Assembly: GCA_019915135.1 (NCBI GenBank)
Contig: JAHLMK010000007.1
Span: forward strand, 1,736,001-1,800,000
Length of the DNA stretch: 64,000 bases
Direction of reading: 5' to 3'
DNA from: Strobilurus pachycystidiatus
Taxonomy: Eukaryota > Basidiomycota > Agaricomycetes > Agaricales > Physalacriaceae
Part shown: positions 1 to 11,509 of the stretch, in pieces
Numbering within the stretch: the first letter of the stretch is position 1
How the letters are laid out: each line of letters starts with the position of its first letter
Program-made: the position numbers and the translations under genes
The notes under the pieces: model-generated
What the model saw: the letters and a program-made list of their open reading frames with translations, nothing else
Told to the model about the DNA's origin: nothing
Databases searched by the model: none

Positions 1-2522
1 CCGATGCGCCTGTGCCCAGCAACGCGCACCCGGCCGCCGGCGACGATCTCACATTCGGTCCTGGCGCCAACAACAGCTCCTGGGACCAGTTCCATGTCAA
101 CGAAAGTCTCTTTGGCGTCAAAACAAGTTTCGACGAGGAATTGTACACCACAAAACTCGATCGATCGGCCGCTGACTTCAAGGAGCGCGAGCGCAAGGCC
201 CAGCGCATCGCCAACGAAATCATCGGGGTGCGTACCGCCACTCTTGCCCAACACTGTCCCAGCACTCATGATGCCACCTGCAGACCACCGCGGCCAATCC
301 ACACATCGCAGAGGAGCGGAACCAGGCCGACGACAGCGGTGTGAACGAGGAGGACAAGTGAGCCGCTGCCGTCGCACTCGTGCTTCCTCATTACTGACGC
401 GAGCCAGGTACGGCGCCGTTGTTCGTGGCACAAACGCCTATGTCCCTCCCGGTGCTCGCAGCAAAGGTGGTCCTCTGCCTCCTGGCACCACACCGGCAAA
501 GAGCGATGTACCAAAGGTCTCCGTCAACGGTCCTGACGGTGCCGCAGCGTCTCAGACCCAAACCCCGCCGCCTTCTTCATCAAAGGGATCCTCGCCTGCT
601 CCCTCAGGCTCAGCCAAGGTTCATTGCCTACCTCTTGCTCACTCTGTCCACTTCTAAAACCCCTTCTAGCCCCCGGCCGATGCTGTTCCTGCTTTCCGTG
701 ACTTTGTAACCAGCGAGAAGCAGAGGCTGACCCAGAAGCGGCAAGCCCTGGTCAAAAACGAGATGGATAAACGCATGGCAGAACTCGTAAAGTTCAGTAA
801 GAGCTTCAAGGTGTGTCTTTACACCAGCCATTTTTTCTACCTCTAACACCGCGTCTGCAAGCTGAACAAACCGATTCCTGAGGACTTGGTTCCCATTCTC
901 GCCAAAGACGAGGAGAAGCAAAAGGCTATCAAGGAAAAGGCGAGCAAGGACGCGGCGTCTGCACTCGCGCGCAACATTGGTGCGACAACACCCGCCGGCG
1001 CGCCTCGGGCTCAAGGCGGAAAAGCGGCCAACATCGCGGAGGCAAACCGCAAGAATGTCGTCAACGGTTCCAAAACAACTGTCGCCCCGCCCGTTGCTTC
1101 CGCTACTGCACAGAAAGCGGCGACGGCTGTCAAGGCGGATACTGCCAAGAAGCCCGTCATGGTCATCCAACCTATTCCGCCCTTCAAGGGCCCCGCCGCC
1201 GCCGTTCGACGCCCGCTCACCCAGGCTGCGACCTCTGCGACCGTGGTCAAGGCTAACGGCGGTGTTACGTCACCTACTGGCGGGGATATTGCTACCATGT
1301 CTGCTCCATTGAAGGCACCAGCGTCCCCCTCGAATCGTCTCAATGTGAACGCTTCATCGTTCAGACCCAACCCGAAGGCAAGCGCGTTCACCCCGGTTGG
1401 ATCCGTCCTTTCGGTCTCAATTTTCGAACGCTGACCTTTTACTGAAGGGTACACCCTCCCCGAATCCCAGCATGACTTCGTCAGCGGCGTCCCCGAAACC
1501 CAAAGATGCAGTATGCCTCCGTCTTATCTTTTGTCTTATCAGACGTTCCTGAGACCCTGTATTTCAGACTACCACCAATCCCTTCTTCGGCGCACGGGTC
1601 ATCAAGAAGACTCCCCCTGTCAACATCAAGGAAGATTTCAATCCGTTCAAGCACGGCAAGGTTCCAGAGGCTCACAGTATATGTATGTACCCGAGCAAGA
1701 GACTCGTTCATCCGTTTCTGACATTTGTGGGGCAGCTCCTTCGTGGCCATACACTGGAAAGCGCTTCATGTTGTTGTATCCCACACCTCAGCACCATCAG
1801 CCGCAACAACAACAGCCTCACATGGTTTCCCCTGTCCCCCCACCCATGCCTCCTCCTTCCTACGAGGAAGACTCTGCTTCGCAGGCTGCCACCCGCGGTT
1901 ACGTCTTCTATCCACACTATGGATATCCGGGTCAAGTGAGTGCTTGCTTCCTTGTCAAATGCCTTTGGACTAAGGCGGTATGACAGCCTATGATGCCTGG
2001 AATGCCCCCACCTGGTCCTCCTGGCGCTTACATGCCTGGTCCGTTTATGCAACCTATGCACTATCCTCCTGGAATGCCCCCAAATGGTGACTGAGGCTGT
2101 CTTAATTCCGATCTCGATATACTCACTTGGTTTGCGTTTAGCTATGTATGTCCCTCCTGGTATGCAAATGCCGCGTATGTATCGTTCTTGTGTTGAGTGG
2201 GTGCGGTTCCTGACAGTGCGTTTTATAGCCCAAGCCTATATGCAACCGCCACCACCTGGAACGTACCCGCCTCCTGCCAATGGTGCCGGTCCACGACAGT
2301 CGATGCCGCCAACACCCATCCCTCAACATGCCGCGCAGCATTATTACCACCAAAGCCCGCAATGTACGTTCACTCCTTCCTTGGTTCTTGTTCATCTTTA
2401 TTCATTCTCGTTCAGTACAACACGCCGTGCCGTACCAGATGATGATGCCGCCGCCGCCACAGAATGCGCCTCCCCATGGTTATGACGGCGCGCCTACGCC
2501 GCAAATGGGCGGCCATGCATGA
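1..2522 (+). CDS. PBP1: Ataxin-2 / Pbp1-like RNA-binding protein, 5' end missing
   Basis: This is the 3' part of an ataxin-2 family gene; the Lsm domain would lie upstream of the window. Ataxin-2/Pbp1 proteins bind mRNA and poly(A)-binding protein and act in stress granules and translation control. The first exon, to about 228, encodes an LsmAD domain (FDEELYTTKLD, then FKERERKAQRIANEIIG). A PAM2 motif for PABP binding is visible at 1336-1368 (RLNVNASSFRP). A helical block (FRDFVTSEKQRLTQKRQAL) lies near 690-810. A conserved segment NPFFGARVIKKTPPVN lies near 1580-1625. The C-terminus is a Pro/Met/Gln-rich low-complexity tail ending QMGGHA at TGA 2520-2522. The tail is split by several short introns, some only inferred from frame changes. 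Family assignment is firm; individual exon borders in the tail are not. Confidence 0.88.
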
Positions 2523-3058
2523 GGGTACTACTTACGGATGATGATGGTGATGATGATGGGGGTGATTCGTACATGTCGTGTTATTGCTTTCTGCTGTGGA
2601 GGTTGTCATGTCACAGCTATACGTGTCTGGAGTTTATAGTGTATCCACGCTAACTTTCTTTGTCGTGTTGTTGTGGATTTCTGAATATCACTGCTATGTA
2701 GGGCTCGCTGTGTAAATTTTAGGAGAAAGTGGGTAAGAAAGAGCGATAGGTCCTGTTCAGCGACAACTAGATATAGACTTGAACCGAGACATGATGAAGA
2801 TTGAGATTGTGTATCGTTTCTGTGGCGTTTGACAGATGGAGGCGGCAAGGACAGGCACGGCCAAGGATAATCATCACTTTGAATTCCTCTACAGTAGTGT
2901 GCTTGACTCATTGAGTAGTGAATGTTGGTATAATTCGTTTTGCCCAATTGCGAATTTGACCTGCTCTGTAATCAGAACTCACGACCTTACTAACAAATCG
3001 ATGACAAACCTGACGGATAAAAGGTGCTTCTTGTTCGCTGTCAGGACGAGCAACTGAC
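2523..3058. other. Intergenic region
   Basis: This holds the 3' flank of the ataxin-2 gene, with a short GAT-rich run at about 2537-2562, and the promoter of the downstream oxidoreductase. I see no gene here. Confidence 0.5.
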
Positions 3059-4290
3059 ATGGCCACCCACACTGCAATCGCTACGACATCTCTGGGAGTC
3101 TTCGAAGAGATCCAAGTCCCCACCGCCCGACCCGATGCAGGCCAGGTTCTGATGAAGGTGGAATACGCATCCATGATCGCCTTCGATACCTACCAGACCG
3201 ACTTGGGCTATATGATCCCTGAGTATCCCATGATCCTAGGCTTCAATGGCGCTGGGACGGTTGCTCAAGTCGGGCCCGACGTGCTCGATTTGAAAGTCGG
3301 CGACAGGGTGCGTTCGCGTTTGTGTTGTAGCAGCCAGAGCCGGACTTCTGATGCATCCCTTTAGATCGTAGCATTCACATACCAAACCTCAGAGCAAAAG
3401 GGCTTGCAACAGTACTGTGTGCAGCCGGTGTCTGTCTGCGCCAAGGCGAGCTGAGATCCGCAAGAACCGTTGTTGGACACTGACGGTCCATGTAGGTCCC
3501 AGATTCCGTGTCCCTGGAGGCCGCTGCAACTATTCCGGACAATTTCATCACCGCGTTTGGGACTCTCTTCACCTACTTCGGCCTTCCATATCCTAAATCA
3601 TACCCCCCTGCCGAAGCACCCGCTGACGCCTCAAAGCCTATCCTCATCTACGGTGCTGGCTCCACTGCCGGGCAATTCGCTCTCCAAATTCTCAAAGTCG
3701 CCGGGTACAAGAACGTCGTGGCTACCGCATCCCCGCATCACAACGAGTATCTCAAGTCTCTCGGTGCTACGGCAGTCGTTGACTACCGCAGTCCTACCAT
3801 GGCGAAGGAGATCATCAACGCTGCAGGTGGCAAGCCCGCCCTTGTTATGGATTGCATCAGCGCCGAAGCTACCATTGAGGCTATCGGAAAGGTCATTGAC
3901 CCATCTGGATCGCTCGCGATCCTACTTCCTGTGAAGAAGGGCGACAATGTTCGCGCGGATGGCGACGCTTCTGCGATGACATTCGACACGAGCTCTGAGC
4001 ATATCCCCAAAACTGTGACCACCCACAGTGTTCGCACTTTCCTTTACCAGGACGTTAGTACTCTCATTGAGGCTCGTATTCTCGGCTGACGAGGATCTGT
4101 CTAGGTCGAATACCAGAAGGAGAACCTGATGCCAAAGATTCTCCCAGACTTACTGCAAAAGGGCCTAATCCAGCCCAACCGCGTCAAACTCTTAGACCAA
4201 GGTTCACTCAAGGAGAGAGTGGCAATTGGCTTGGATTTGTTGCGGAACAACAAAGTCAGCGGGGAGAAAGTAGTGGTCAAAATCAACTGA
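3059..4290 (+). CDS. Zinc-type MDR oxidoreductase (alcohol dehydrogenase / enoyl-reductase-like)
   Basis: This is a medium-chain dehydrogenase/reductase of the fungal TOXD/enoyl-reductase-like group, which uses NADPH to reduce small carbonyl or enoyl substrates; the true substrate cannot be read. There are four exons: 3059-3307, 3365-3445, 3496-4053 and 4105-4290. The N-terminal GroES-like part contains YMIPEYPMILGFNGAG. The Rossmann part has the nucleotide-binding loop YGAGSTAGQFALQ followed by VVATASPHHNEY. I see no catalytic zinc ligands, as expected for the quinone/enoyl-reductase branch. Frame joins across all introns. Intron 2 (3446-3495) begins GC rather than GT and is discussed in the findings. 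The start is the first ATG, directly followed by a typical N-terminus (MATHTAIA). The stop is TGA 4288-4290. Confidence 0.85.
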
Positions 4291-4539
4291 ACTTGTATAT
4301 TATCGTGAAAGAACGGACGCAGGGAATCATGATAGGCCACTGTCATTTCGAAGAAGCACACATCTACATGCCAGAGTCCGTGTAGCGCTTGGGCCGCAGT
4401 ATCACTATATCGTCATTAGTAGATATGATATAATCCCAGCCAGAAACCTCCATCATCGAAAACATGCGTGGTCATAACGTCTAACGGGCATTCGCGTCAG
4501 TGGTAGCAACCGAGGTTGTGTAAGCTGAACCGACAGCGT

Positions 4540-5640
4540 CACAGTCGGTTGGTATAGCAGCATCGTTCGCATCCACGTCGGTGCAAGACCGGTATCGTTC
4601 GTATTGTACCAGCCGTTTCAGTAGCAGTTAAAGTTGGTCCCGGCAGACCACGCCAGTCAACGTATACTGGGGAAGTTGGGTAGCAGGCACATCGGCGCCG
4701 TTGAGTGTTGCGGGAGGGAAAAGAGTACTTACCTACCGCGGGCACAGTGATGGTACCAGCGCCAGTCCCGCCTCTAAAAAGAGGGTGTTCAACATTTTAG
4801 TGTATGCAGAGAATCATGTCTCCGACTTACCCTCGTACATAGTTGTCGTCGAACTCAGCGATGGTTCCGCACTTGCCTGCGGCTTGACGGGGGTCTTCAA
4901 GGATCCAACCACCTTCCACACCAAGTCACTAGGACCATAGAGGCGCCTGAACTGTTCCTGCTGTAGAATTGCCGATCTTCCAGGTCCAGAAGAAGTAGTA
5001 GTCCTGTAGCGAATCCGTCTGAACAGCGTTAAAGGCAGCCACACCAGCCTTGGTGGAGACGTTCCAGGTTGATGCATCTTCCCATAGGCCGCACTGACCA
5101 GCAAACGATTGGGCGCCGCTGACACCAGTGAGGAAGAGACCACAGTCGTTGTACTCGTTGCTCCGCTCTCCGGCTGCAGGCATAGTTGGAACCGAAGGTC
5201 CGAGAAAGGCGTACTGATTCCGTTGACCAAGAGCACGCAGTGTCAGCCCATACGCCCCCAGCGTCAGCGTCTATCCCGGTTGCGATGGGGTCCGTGAACA
5301 CTGAACCACTGAAGGCAGTGTATGGATGCCTGTCGAGGGCGATGCGATCGCTGCCAGCAAGGAAGTCGTCCCACTGGGCCATGTCGGACTCGACCATCGT
5401 GGATAGAGATGTAAGCGCCTTTTCCTTAAGCAACACCAGTGATACCGCGGATCATGTCGTGGCCTCGCAATGTACAGAAGTGAGCCTGAGCGCGTCACGG
5501 CCAACAACATCGATGATGGCCTCGCTCATGATGTCGAACATGACCTGATACTCAGGCTGTGAGATGAGCTCCGTAATTGATCGCATGTAGTCGATAGCGC
5601 TGGACATTGGCAAGACTCATAGGACGATAGAGCAAGTTGA
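4540..5640 (-). pseudogene. Decayed GH5 exo-beta-1,3-glucanase
   Basis: Reading the minus strand from about 5640 to 4540 gives consecutive pieces of a fungal secreted exo-beta-1,3-glucanase (GH5) in changing frames. They include SAIDYMRSITELISQPEYQ, HDMIRGITGVA then a stop then GKGAYISIHDG, MAQWDDFLAGSDRIALDRH, NEYNDCGLFLTGVSG, DYYFFWTWKIGNS and GGWILEDPRQAAGKCGTIAE. Frameshifts occur near 5410-5440, 5190 and 4930. The last could be an intron, but the first two are not at splice sites. In the segment corresponding to GEWSN the Trp codon has become Arg. Family enzymes trim cell-wall glucan. The N-terminal third, including the early catalytic region, is not recognisable, so this looks like a truncated pseudogene. 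Dense sequencing errors are a less likely alternative. Confidence 0.72.
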
Positions 5641-6195
5641 TCTGTCCGCTCTTGCCTGAGTGACAGGGTGTCTGAGTGTCTGAGGCGCAAGGCGGTAGCG
5701 GTAGCGAGACGAGCACCGCGGTTTTTGGGTCGACTGCCTCATCTGCAATTCTGCAACAACTCCGAGTCCAAGTCATTACGCGCGCGAACACGCATGGTCA
5801 CATCACGTGCCTCGGCCTCTGCCGCTGCCGCCGCCGGAGATGAGAAATTTCATATTTCCCAGCTGAAACCGATCGAAACGAGCTCGAGTCCCCGACACGC
5901 CCACACACCGCCCACAAGAGCCCTGCACTGAGTCCGATGTCCTCGATTATTGTCCAGGGCGCTGGCTTTCCGCCAACTCTGAATTTAGCGTGCGCGCGAT
6001 GTTGCCGCCATTGAATAGTGATAACGGTCAACTGGGACCTCCCACTCGAACTCTGCAGACAAAGGCTGTCCGACAAAGCAATATAAGGCTCTGATTCGGC
6101 TCTTTGTTGCTTTGTCTCGATATCCGTCTGTTCCCGTGCTGCATCACTGCTTCTTGATTGTCACATCCTTTGTACTTTCCTTCCGTCTTCCCATC
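5641..6195. other. Intergenic region and promoter of the DUF3433 gene
   Basis: Possible further degraded glucanase sequence lies at 5641-5790 but is not alignable by eye. The rest is the upstream region of the next gene. Confidence 0.4.
6081..6088 (+). promoter_or_regulatory. Probable TATA box
   Basis: ATATAAGG lies 108 bases before the ATG at 6196, in an otherwise GC-balanced upstream region. Confidence 0.4.
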
Positions 6196-8841
6196 ATGAC
6201 CAACAGTAACGAATCCTCAGGCGCCTCCTCCTCCTCAGCAGCAGCTCCCGTTCAAGGCCTGCCTCCGGGCGCGATGTCTCCTTCAGACCGGGTAGCCTTC
6301 CGGGTACGTTATGGCACTTCATCACCCCAGATCGACACACTCAAAGCACCGTCAGGACATTCATACTCCTCCCCTTCTTTCACCCACACAACGATTGCTC
6401 AGTGATACCGACACACAATATGCATCCTATCGTGACGACAAGGCCTCCCTACCCGAAGACGGCGCGAAAGGTCACTCTGCTCCCCGACGTCCTCGTCACA
6501 GTCTGACACTTGTATGTAGATTTGGGTACTACTTCCCAAAAACCTTGGATGCCTTCTCCTCTCCGCGCCTGGTTCTGGATCCCCTTTACTATCATCTTGG
6601 TCCTTGGTGCCGTTGGGTTGGAGATAGCTCTACACTTCAGCAAAACGAATAACGGTTCGTCGTTCCCCAGGCCCTCTCACCTGCGTCTTACAGACCTTAC
6701 CAGGATGGCATGCACCTGGAAACTTTCAGGATCAAGGAGGCGTAATGCACTATGTTTATGTGAGCTTCTTGCTGTCTCTCCGATCTCAGCTCACTCGCCC
6801 ACATAGACTCTCCCACCTGTCGCAGTTGCTGCTGTTGTCGGTACCCAGGACTTGCTGCCTCGAATCCTTACTCATATATATCCTCCGTAGATTGCAGCGC
6901 TATGGGCATGGACAGATATCGAAATCAAAAAAATGCAGCCATACGTCGACCTTGTCCACGGAGACTCCCCACCCAAGAAGAGTCTTCTCCTGGACTACAC
7001 AAGAACAAAGTCAGTGCTTGGAAATCCTGACTACCGACATTAAAGCTGACCGAAGCAACCCTAGCAACTTCATCGTCTGGTCGACTGCTGCTTACAATAG
7101 GCACTACCTCGTCGCCCTAGCATCGTTGATGGTGCTCTTGTGTCTCACGCTGCAACCTCTTGCTGCCGCACTCCTCGTTGTTCGAAGTGTATGGCTGCCC
7201 ATTCCCAGTAAGTCAAAACCGCTTCCCGGGTCGTACAGCCCAATCAGACCCATGGGATTTAGGCCAAACATTGAGTACACTGCAACAAGTCGGACTAAAC
7301 CAGGATCTCCAATTCAATGATCTGACTTGTGAGCTATAATTACAGCCGTTTCAGCACTCTACTAACCTCGTTGCTGCAGCATTCCTCACCGCTGCTGGAT
7401 ATTCATCTGCTTCTGTTCTATACAACTTGCCAAATCCGCCCTTCGTTTTGGGAGAGTACACTGTGGCCGAGTTTCAGGTACGTCGACCGTTCTCGCCCGA
7501 TATTACTGGTGGCCTTACTCATTCCCGTAGCTTCCCACCGATTTTCTCAATGGCACGGTCGTGGCTGCGAACACCACAGCTTTGAAAAGTGATCCCGGTT
7601 GCAAATCCGTGGTCGTCGATATGTTGAAACTTGAAGATGGCAGTGGTTGGACGAACAGCGTGAATGACACTGCCAGCGGTTGCAGTATCTCCTTCACAGT
7701 CGACAAGAGTGCCGTAAATCTCTTCGGGACGAATACGATCGAGTGTAAGAACGACGCACCTGATCAGTTCAAGCCAGTTGTCTTCTGGTTCTTCACGTAC
7801 GTGGTATCCACCTATGAACTTCATGACCATGCCAACCGACACCATTGTACAGATATCAGCCGGCTGCAAAGGCCGCTGCCACCCTGTGTTTCCCTTCCTT
7901 CACTCTGTGGGACGTGACTGTCAAAGTCGACCTCGCCAGCGGGAACATCACCCAAGTCACCGAATTGCAACCGTTCTCATCATCGTCCAACTTCTCGGCA
8001 TATTCTGCCAATGTCACCGGAGGCCCTCTCAACGGGCGTGCCTACAACGGCATCGAATTCAATCTGACAGATCCAGATCCTTTTGTGATCGCCAGGAAGA
8101 ATGCGACACAGCTTCAGATGCCAGCGGCAGTGTTCCAGAGCGCAGTCTTGAGCTCACAGGGTTTAGTAGGCAGCTTCGACACGAATGGCTTTGCAGAACC
8201 GTCCAATAAGGTCTACGTCAGTTTTTCATGTTCTTCATGCGTGATACTTCCCTGACTTTTGTTTATCAGAGTACGTACCTGTCGCTCATAGCGAAGTCGG
8301 TGTACTTCCTCGACGCTCAGGCGCCTCTGGAAGTCACGATTCAGGCCAATCAAGTGCGCTTGTTCCTCAGGTAATCAGTTTCATCCGGCGCGCGTATCCT
8401 GAAGGCTGACTTATGAACACTAGCGACGTTGCTGTGCACCTACTTGCTGTCGCTCTCATGATGCTAGCCCTATTCGGCGCCATTGTTCAGCTCTTCCATC
8501 GCCACGACCGGCGAAGTCTGCACTTCCTCCACCAGCCCGGTACCATCGCCAGTGCTGTCTCCATCGGAGCGCAGACTGGCATGGGCGAGCTGCTCGCGGG
8601 CAGACTTGACGAGGATGATATTAATCAGGCGTTGAAGAACCGGAGGTTCAGGATCGATCCGAATACGATGAAGATCATCATGGAGGGAGAGGAAGGATAT
8701 CAGTGGGCGAAGACTCCCACGGAGAGGGATCGGTTTGACAGGAGGAAGTCGGTATTTGCTGCTATGCAGAGAACTGGGAGCGGGGTGGGGAGACATCTTT
8801 CGTTTAGGGCTCCCAAGTCTCCCAAGTCTCCAACTTCATGA
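6196..8841 (+). CDS. DUF3433 multi-pass membrane protein
   Basis: This is a fungal membrane protein of unknown function carrying the DUF3433 type of sequence. The N-terminus is a short Ser/Ala-rich cytosolic leader (MTNSNESSGASSSSAAA). Next come a first hydrophobic helix (FWIPFTIILVLGAVGLEI, near 6575-6640) and the conserved block AALWAWTDIEIKKMQPYVDL with HGDSPPKKSLLLDYTRT. A second membrane helix (LVALASLMVLLCLTLQPLAA) leads to a long extracytosolic part with several N-glycosylation sequons, such as NFS and NVT near 7990-8015. A last helix (HLLAVALMMLALFGAIVQLF, about 8425-8490) precedes a basic cytosolic tail ending at TGA 8839-8841. At least eight short introns are implied by frame changes. 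The start is the ATG after the TATA-like box; an upstream in-frame ATG at 6112 gives a longer, less family-like leader. Confidence 0.8.
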
Positions 8842-9499
8842 GGGCGATGGTGATGTGTCGAGTTAGTACTGTATGTTTGTAAGCGCTGTTCAGGTTGAGC
8901 GGACTTGTTATTTATATGAAGAGGCTCATGAGAAATTACGGATACAAAACGAAGTGCTAGGGTACTGTATACAGAAGAGGAGGCGAATTAGCGATCTGGT
9001 TAATTTGGCTGGAGGTACAAGGAGAGACGCTTACAGACATCGAACTGAGAATGGTTGCGTTCTTCGAGTGGCTGTTTATGAAGGATGCTTTGTTAATGTT
9101 GGGCCCAGAAGCGGAGGGAAGCGCTGCAAATTGTGCAATCGCTGTGATGAGATTGTCAAGGAGAACTCTGACAGGAAGCGCGTCACACAAGGTCACACAC
9201 CCTTGCCTTCTCTGCTCTCACCGTCATCTCCTCGATCCCAAACAATCTCCCATACTTATTTGAGTGCTCACCTAGGCAATTATATTGAAGTGAGTACTTT
9301 ACTATGAAACCTCAGGTGTCTATATTCCGTGCTAAAGCCAAATTGCCCCCACACAGAACACAGTCGGCGACGGCGACTCTCGAAGGACAGGCGGCACCAG
9401 AAATCAATTGGAATAATCCACCAGCTGATAGTTCATGTAAGTCTGTAACTCTGCCCGGCTCGTCGTCTCTCATGCCACCGAAGATCTCAGCCAGCGTTC
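8842..9499. other. Intergenic region
   Basis: This holds the 3' flank of the DUF3433 gene and the upstream region of the F-box gene. Short open frames exist but none resembles a protein I know. Confidence 0.5.
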
Positions 9500-10945
9500 A
9501 TGCCTGCATCCTTGCCGCTGTATTGTCGGTCATGCAGAGTTCCATACTACATGCCTGACGCGTCGCCATCGCTCTCCTCTGGAATCCCGATCCACCTTTT
9601 GAGGTCAAACGATCCCGCATCAGAATTGGACGCGTTACGGTTTCGGAAAGAAATCCTACCCAACGCGCAGGAAGACTTGCGGCGCGTCAGAGGAGACCTG
9701 GACCGCCTGGACGATGCCATCTTGTACATGCAGGCAGAGCGCGAGCGACTTCTGGAAGAGAAGAGCAGACTGGAGAGCATGAGTTCCCAATGTACCGGGC
9801 TCCTTTCCGCAATCCGGAGGTTCCCCGTCGAGACGCTAAACGAGATCTTCCAATGGGTATGTGCTGGCGGAGAAGACGATCACATATTAGATGTGTCAGC
9901 GGGCCCTTGGTTGATAAGCCAGGTCTGTCAACTGTGGCGGACAGTGGCACTCTCAACACCCTCCCTATGGTCTTCTCTGAATTTCCCGCGATATCCTGGA
10001 AGTTATCCCCGTCAAGCCTACAATCTCCTTGACACCGTACTTGAACGGTCCAGCAATCATGCGTTATCGATTGCCTTTCGTTGCATGGGTATGCGAGAGG
10101 ATGATATCAACACAGACGAATGCGCTGGATGGCTACGCCGCTTGTTCCTATTCTCATCCCGGTGGCATGAGGTACACATCAGGATTCCAGATGCTATTCG
10201 GCAGGAAGACTTTGACACGATTGAAGGAAACCTGCCGGTGCTGGCTAACCTTACTTTGGACTTCTCCGATGCAAATTTCAGAGAGTTAGGCGACCACATA
10301 TATGCGTTCCTCCCAGCGCCACAGCTTCGATCTGTGACGGTCATCGAGTTTGACGTATACAAGCTTCTTCTTCCATACTCTCAGTTGACACGGATTCACC
10401 TGACAGCATACGACGTTGAACTTGAGGTTATGCCCGAGGTCTATCGTCTCCTCTCTGACGCTACACAACTTCAATCCTTTACAATGGAATTTAGAAGTTT
10501 GTCATTCGATGACCTTCCCCCACCTCCCCTTCAGCTTGCTTGCACCTCCGCTCGATACATCTCCATCGAGGTTGCGCATGCCTCATCCCAGTTCCATTTC
10601 AATGCTCCAGCACTCGAGGAGCTATGCGTTCAGCAACTGAATGATTTGACGCCCATTGTGTCATTTCTCGACCGCTCGCAGTGCCCGTTACGCACCCTTA
10701 CACTCAGTGTGCGCTATCATACCGAAGTCTCCGCAGATGAGATCCTGGCAATACTCAACGCAGTACCCTCGTTAGAGGAGGTTCGCCTTGATGTGGCTAG
10801 TAACCTGCATTACCAGACGATTACTCAGAGGTTGTTGGCTATCCGTGAGGAGATCATGCGTAAGGCACCTAACCTACATTCTTTTGCGGTCAGGAGAGAG
10901 AGACTGTTAAATGATGTAGACGTTGTTGAGATCTTGGGACAGTAA
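9500..10945 (+). CDS. F-box domain protein
   Basis: This is a single-exon 481-residue protein of the expanded agaricomycete F-box group, presumed to be a substrate adaptor for SCF ubiquitin ligase. It has an N-terminal leader, a coiled coil at about residues 45-95 (heptad-rich, RVRGDLDRLDDAILYMQAER), then an F-box at about 107-150 (RRFPVETLNEIFQWVCAG, later VCQLWRTVALSTPSLWSSL). The rest is a leucine-rich C-terminal part without regular LRR spacing. A second in-frame ATG at 9551 would remove 17 residues. I prefer 9500 because the leader holds the CRSC pair that such proteins often carry, but this is not certain. The stop is TAA 10943-10945. The substrate is unknown. Confidence 0.82.
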   Translation: MPASLPLYCRSCRVPYYMPDASPSLSSGIPIHLLRSNDPASELDALRFRKEILPNAQEDLRRVRGDLDRLDDAILYMQAERERLLEEKSRLESMSSQCTGLLSAIRRFPVETLNEIFQWVCAGGEDDHILDVSAGPWLISQVCQLWRTVALSTPSLWSSLNFPRYPGSYPRQAYNLLDTVLERSSNHALSIAFRCMGMREDDINTDECAGWLRRLFLFSSRWHEVHIRIPDAIRQEDFDTIEGNLPVLANLTLDFSDANFRELGDHIYAFLPAPQLRSVTVIEFDVYKLLLPYSQLTRIHLTAYDVELEVMPEVYRLLSDATQLQSFTMEFRSLSFDDLPPPPLQLACTSARYISIEVAHASSQFHFNAPALEELCVQQLNDLTPIVSFLDRSQCPLRTLTLSVRYHTEVSADEILAILNAVPSLEEVRLDVASNLHYQTITQRLLAIREEIMRKAPNLHSFAVRRERLLNDVDVVEILGQ

Positions 10946-11509
10946 TGTACATGCTGTTGATAGACCATGGGATGATTATGTACTCCCATGGGTTCGCTTG
11001 GATGCGAATATGCGTAAATGAGAATGGTAGTATGACGTCCGATAATTCTCTACAAGCATCGAGCCGGTAAGAAGAAGATAGATCAGACGTGCAAAGACTG
11101 TGGTTATTCAAGTCCAAGTTTCAACAAAATCGTCTGGCGAGAGCTGAGCCATGGGCATGCGGATCTTATGAAGTCCTGCAAAAGGTGCAGAATCTCGAGG
11201 GATCGGGATTGTAGAAGTCAGGATATCGGCAAATGCCGGTGACCAACAGAGCAGATGATGCATCGCCCAAAGGGGCATTGCCATGATCATGTGTTTGTTA
11301 TACGTTGAACCTCAACCGCAACATTCGCGAATTTTGAGTGGCTTTCCATTGAAGGCCAGCCCATTGTTCTGGCCTTCTTTCGTGTCCGCATTCGGTGAGT
11401 CTTGTCCCTGACTTTTGAGTCATTCAGTCACGTTGTTTCTCCCTTCGTTTGCATGTCGCTGCATATAAATCGCTAATAATCAATTCGCACTTTGATACTT
11501 ACTGCCACC
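10946..11509. other. Intergenic region with kinase promoter
   Basis: I see no gene. The distal end holds the TATA box and short leader of the FunK1 gene. Confidence 0.5.
11464..11470 (+). promoter_or_regulatory. TATA box of the FunK1 gene
   Basis: TATAAAT lies about 40 bases before the ATG at 11510, which itself sits in a strong start context (GCCACCATGCC). The 5' leader must be very short if this box is used. Confidence 0.5.
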
